From an uncultured beta proteobacterium (GTDB lineage: Bacteria; Pseudomonadota; Gammaproteobacteria; Burkholderiales; Burkholderiaceae_C): a stretch of 8,042 nucleotides of DNA. The first letter of the stretch is position 1. Each line of letters opens with the position of its first letter. The notes under the pieces are model-generated. The model was not told where the DNA came from. It did not search any database and was given only the letters and a program-made list of their open reading frames with translations. The stretch covers positions 1-8,042 of the forward strand of contig CAJASG010000748.1 in NCBI GenBank assembly GCA_903944555.1, written 5' to 3'. This document shows, in pieces, positions 6,570-8,042 of this stretch. The translations under genes and the position numbers were made by a program.

Positions 6570-7498
6570 CTTCCCTCGTAATCGCTGAACACGATAACGC
6601 ATCCATCAAAGGTGCAACTTTCAACACCGTGACGGCTGCGGCGCAGTGCGGTGGTGATGTGCATGTGCTGGTGGCAGGCTCCAATGCGGCCGCTGCGGCC
6701 GCTGCGGCTGCGAAAATCGCTGGCGTCACCAAGGTGTTGCACGCCGACGACGCAGGCTTGGCTCACGGCCTGGCCGAAAATGTGACGGCCCAGGTGCTGG
6801 CCATTGCGGCCAACTACAGCCACATCGTTTTCCCCGCTACGGCTTCCGGCAAAAACGTGGCTCCCCGCGTGGCAGCCAAGCTGGATGTCGGTCAAATCTC
6901 CGACATCACCAAAGTGGTGAGTGCCGACACGTTTGAACGCCCCATCTACGCTGGCAACGCCATTGCCACTGTGCAAAGTACTGATGGCACCAAAGTGCTG
7001 ACCGTGCGTACCACCGGCTTTGACCCTGCTGCTGCCACCGGTGGCAATGCCGCCGTGGAAGTGCTGGCAGCCGTGGGCGCCAGTGCTGCCGTGACCTTCA
7101 TGGGTTCCGAGATCGCCAAGAACGACCGTCCTGAGCTGACCGCAGCCAAGATCATCGTGTCCGGCGGACGTGCATTGGGCTCCAGCGAGAAGTTCATGGA
7201 AGTCATGACGCCCTTGGCCGACAAGCTGGGTGCTGCCATGGGTGCTTCCCGTGCGGCAGTGGATGCAGGCTACGCACCCAACGACTGGCAAGTGGGACAG
7301 ACCGGCAAGATCGTCGCGCCCCAGTTGTATGTGGCGGTTGGTATCAGCGGTGCGATCCAGCACTTGGCCGGTATGAAGGACTCCAAAGTGATCGTTGCGA
7401 TCAACAAGGATCCCGAAGCACCAATTTTCAGCGTAGCCGACTACGGCCTGGAAGCCGATCTGTTTGTGGCAGTGCCCGAACTGATTGCTGCGCTCTAA
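6566..7498 (+). CDS. etfA: Electron transfer flavoprotein subunit alpha
   Basis: 310-residue alpha subunit, which holds most of the FAD site of the ETF heterodimer. The N-terminal domain (about 1-185) begins [18 protein letters not shown]. The FAD domain shows VSGGRALGS (198-206), [11 protein letters not shown] (226-236, Ser228-Arg229), [13 protein letters not shown] (243-255, Thr246), the ETF-alpha signature [12 protein letters not shown] (259-270, His266) and [20 protein letters not shown] (279-298). All flavin-contact residues expected from the human protein are present. The start ATG overlaps the etfB TGA by the ATGA arrangement, with AAAGGTG (6554-6560) as Shine-Dalgarno, so equal expression of both subunits is expected. 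An odd detail is a run of nine alanines (41-49) encoded by near-perfect 9-base repeats. A strong terminator follows 15 bases after the stop. Confidence 0.98.
   Translation: MTSLVIAEHDNASIKGATFNTVTAAAQCGGDVHVLVAGSNAAAAAAAAAKIAGVTKVLHADDAGLAHGLAENVTAQVLAIAANYSHIVFPATASGKNVAPRVAAKLDVGQISDITKVVSADTFERPIYAGNAIATVQSTDGTKVLTVRTTGFDPAAATGGNAAVEVLAAVGASAAVTFMGSEIAKNDRPELTAAKIIVSGGRALGSSEKFMEVMTPLADKLGAAMGASRAAVDAGYAPNDWQVGQTGKIVAPQLYVAVGISGAIQHLAGMKDSKVIVAINKDPEAPIFSVADYGLEADLFVAVPELIAAL
6686..6712 (+). repeat. Short GC-rich tandem repeat encoding polyalanine in etfA
   Basis: Three 9-base units: GCGGCCGCT twice, then the diverged GCGGCTGCG. They encode Ala41-Ala49 of EtfA, in the linker or helix after strand HVLVAG. 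The repeat is in frame, so gain or loss of a unit would change only the alanine count. Confidence 0.8.
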
Positions 7499-7513
7499 GG
7501 CCAATATGAATAA

Positions 7514-7541
7514 GGGCATCGCTTGCGGTGCCCTTTTTTTT
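7514..7541 (+). terminator. Intrinsic terminator after etfA
   Basis: The stem GGGCATCG (7514-7521) pairs with CGGTGCCC (7526-7533), with one T-G wobble. It closes the tetraloop CTTG, a G(CUUG)C loop known to be very stable, and is followed directly by eight T (7534-7541). It lies 15 bases after the etfA stop and should end the etfBA transcript, separating it from the acyl-CoA dehydrogenase gene. Confidence 0.93.
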
Positions 7542-7543
7542 CG

Positions 7544-7556
7544 TGCGTTAAACGCA
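7544..7556. repeat. 13-bp inverted repeat upstream of the acyl-CoA dehydrogenase gene
   Basis: TGCGTT-A-AACGCA is a perfect inverted repeat with a one-base centre, just after the terminator T-run and 49 bases before the dehydrogenase ATG. It may be an operator for that gene. No clear promoter hexamers accompany it: TTGATT (7565-7570) has no acceptable -10 partner. Confidence 0.35.
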
Positions 7557-7605
7557 TGGCCGATTTGATTTTTCCCTTGTTTCAAGAATTCTTCCGGAGA
7601 TTCCC

Positions 7606-8042
7606 ATGAGCTACGTCGCCCCCGTCAAAGACATGCTGTTCAACATCCAGCATCTGGCCAATATCGAGCAGATCGCCCAACTCCCTGGCTTTGAAGACGC
7701 CGGCCTGGACACCGCGCAGGCGGTGCTGGAAGAAGCGGCCAAGTTCACGGAGGGCGTATTGGCTCCATTGAACTGGGAAGGCGACAAAAACCCTTCGAGC
7801 TGGAAAGACGGTGTGGTGACGGCAACGCCGGGTTTCAAGGAAGCGTTCAAACAATTCACCGACGGCGGCTGGCAAGGCCTGCAGCACCCGGTGGATTTTG
7901 GCGGCCAGGGCCTGCCCAAGACCATTGGCGCCTCGATTGGCGAAATGCAAAACTCCGCCAACCTGAGCTTCGCCCTGTGCCCGCTGCTGACCGACGGCGC
8001 GATTGAAGCCTTGCTCACCGCCGGCTCCGACGAGCTCAAGGC
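7606..8042 (+). CDS. Acyl-CoA dehydrogenase, long form, partial (N-terminal 145 residues)
   Basis: Flavoprotein that oxidises acyl-CoA to the 2,3-enoyl-CoA and reduces ETF. The gene runs off the window; relatives of this type are about 590-600 residues. The opening MSYVAPVKDMLFNIQHLA is characteristic of the long acyl-CoA dehydrogenases with a short extra N-terminal segment (the family that includes DmdC, 3-methylmercaptopropionyl-CoA dehydrogenase). It is followed by the helical N-terminal domain with GGWQGLQHPVDFGGQGLPKT (87-106), the usual G-W-GL-P-GGQGLP pattern, and then NLSFALCPLLTDGAIEAL. The catalytic glutamate lies beyond the window, so chain-length specificity cannot be judged. ATG at 7606 is supported by GGAGA (7596-7600) 5 bases upstream. 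It lies directly downstream of etfBA, its electron acceptor, but behind a terminator, so it probably has its own promoter or relies on read-through. Confidence 0.93.
   Translation, partial: MSYVAPVKDMLFNIQHLANIEQIAQLPGFEDAGLDTAQAVLEEAAKFTEGVLAPLNWEGDKNPSSWKDGVVTATPGFKEAFKQFTDGGWQGLQHPVDFGGQGLPKTIGASIGEMQNSANLSFALCPLLTDGAIEALLTAGSDELK

Noticed and set aside
5775..6602. A 275-codon open frame on the minus strand opposite etfB
   Set aside because: It mirrors etfB codons and shows no domain. Its end lies in the etfB leader with no supporting signals.
6368..7585. A 405-codon open frame on the minus strand opposite etfA
   Set aside because: etfA and the end of etfB are unmistakable on the plus strand. 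The antisense translation is His/Gly-rich without known motifs, and it would read back through the terminator region.
7584..7593. 10-bp palindrome AAGAATTCTT before the acyl-CoA dehydrogenase Shine-Dalgarno
   Set aside because: It is short, AT-rich and close to what chance allows, and no other signal supports a function.

Overview
The window looks like an ordinary chromosomal segment of a GC-rich betaproteobacterium. Gene content and protein sequences fit Burkholderiales, most likely Comamonadaceae and perhaps a Rhodoferax-like genome; this is a judgement from protein style and gene order, not from a search. No mobile element, CRISPR array, tRNA or rRNA was seen. Genes are tightly packed and no stretch over 300 bases lacks a gene.

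Left part (1-3405, minus strand): an operon read right to left. It encodes a MoxR-family AAA+ ATPase (3405-2485), a DUF58 membrane-anchored protein (2479-1526) and a TgpA-type membrane transglutaminase (1512 to beyond position 1). The gaps are 5 and 13 bases, so the three are probably co-transcribed. The trio is a recurrent bacterial module: an ATPase chaperone, a vWA-like partner and a membrane protein carrying a periplasmic Cys-His-Asp transglutaminase domain. The transglutaminase gene is cut by the window edge.

Middle part (3447-5662, plus strand): a divergent pair starting 41 bases from moxR. A class II-type histone deacetylase-family amidohydrolase with all zinc and catalytic residues is followed, with a 4-base TTGA stop/start overlap, by an MscS-family mechanosensitive channel.

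Right part (5663-8042, plus strand): a 154-base regulatory gap leads into etfB and etfA, which overlap by ATGA and are closed by a strong intrinsic terminator. A long-form acyl-CoA dehydrogenase gene with its own Shine-Dalgarno follows and runs off the window. The dehydrogenase passes electrons from acyl-CoA oxidation to the EtfAB heterodimer, so this is a fatty-acid or acyl-CoA oxidation locus.

The most interesting non-coding signal is the etfB upstream region. A perfect TATAAT -10 box is surrounded by inverted repeats: one in the promoter spacer, one over the predicted transcription start, and a perfect 16-bp palindrome 38 bases before the etfB start codon. This suggests layered repression, presumably by regulators of acyl-CoA metabolism. 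I found no clearly novel multi-gene system; the rest of the window is well explained by known families.
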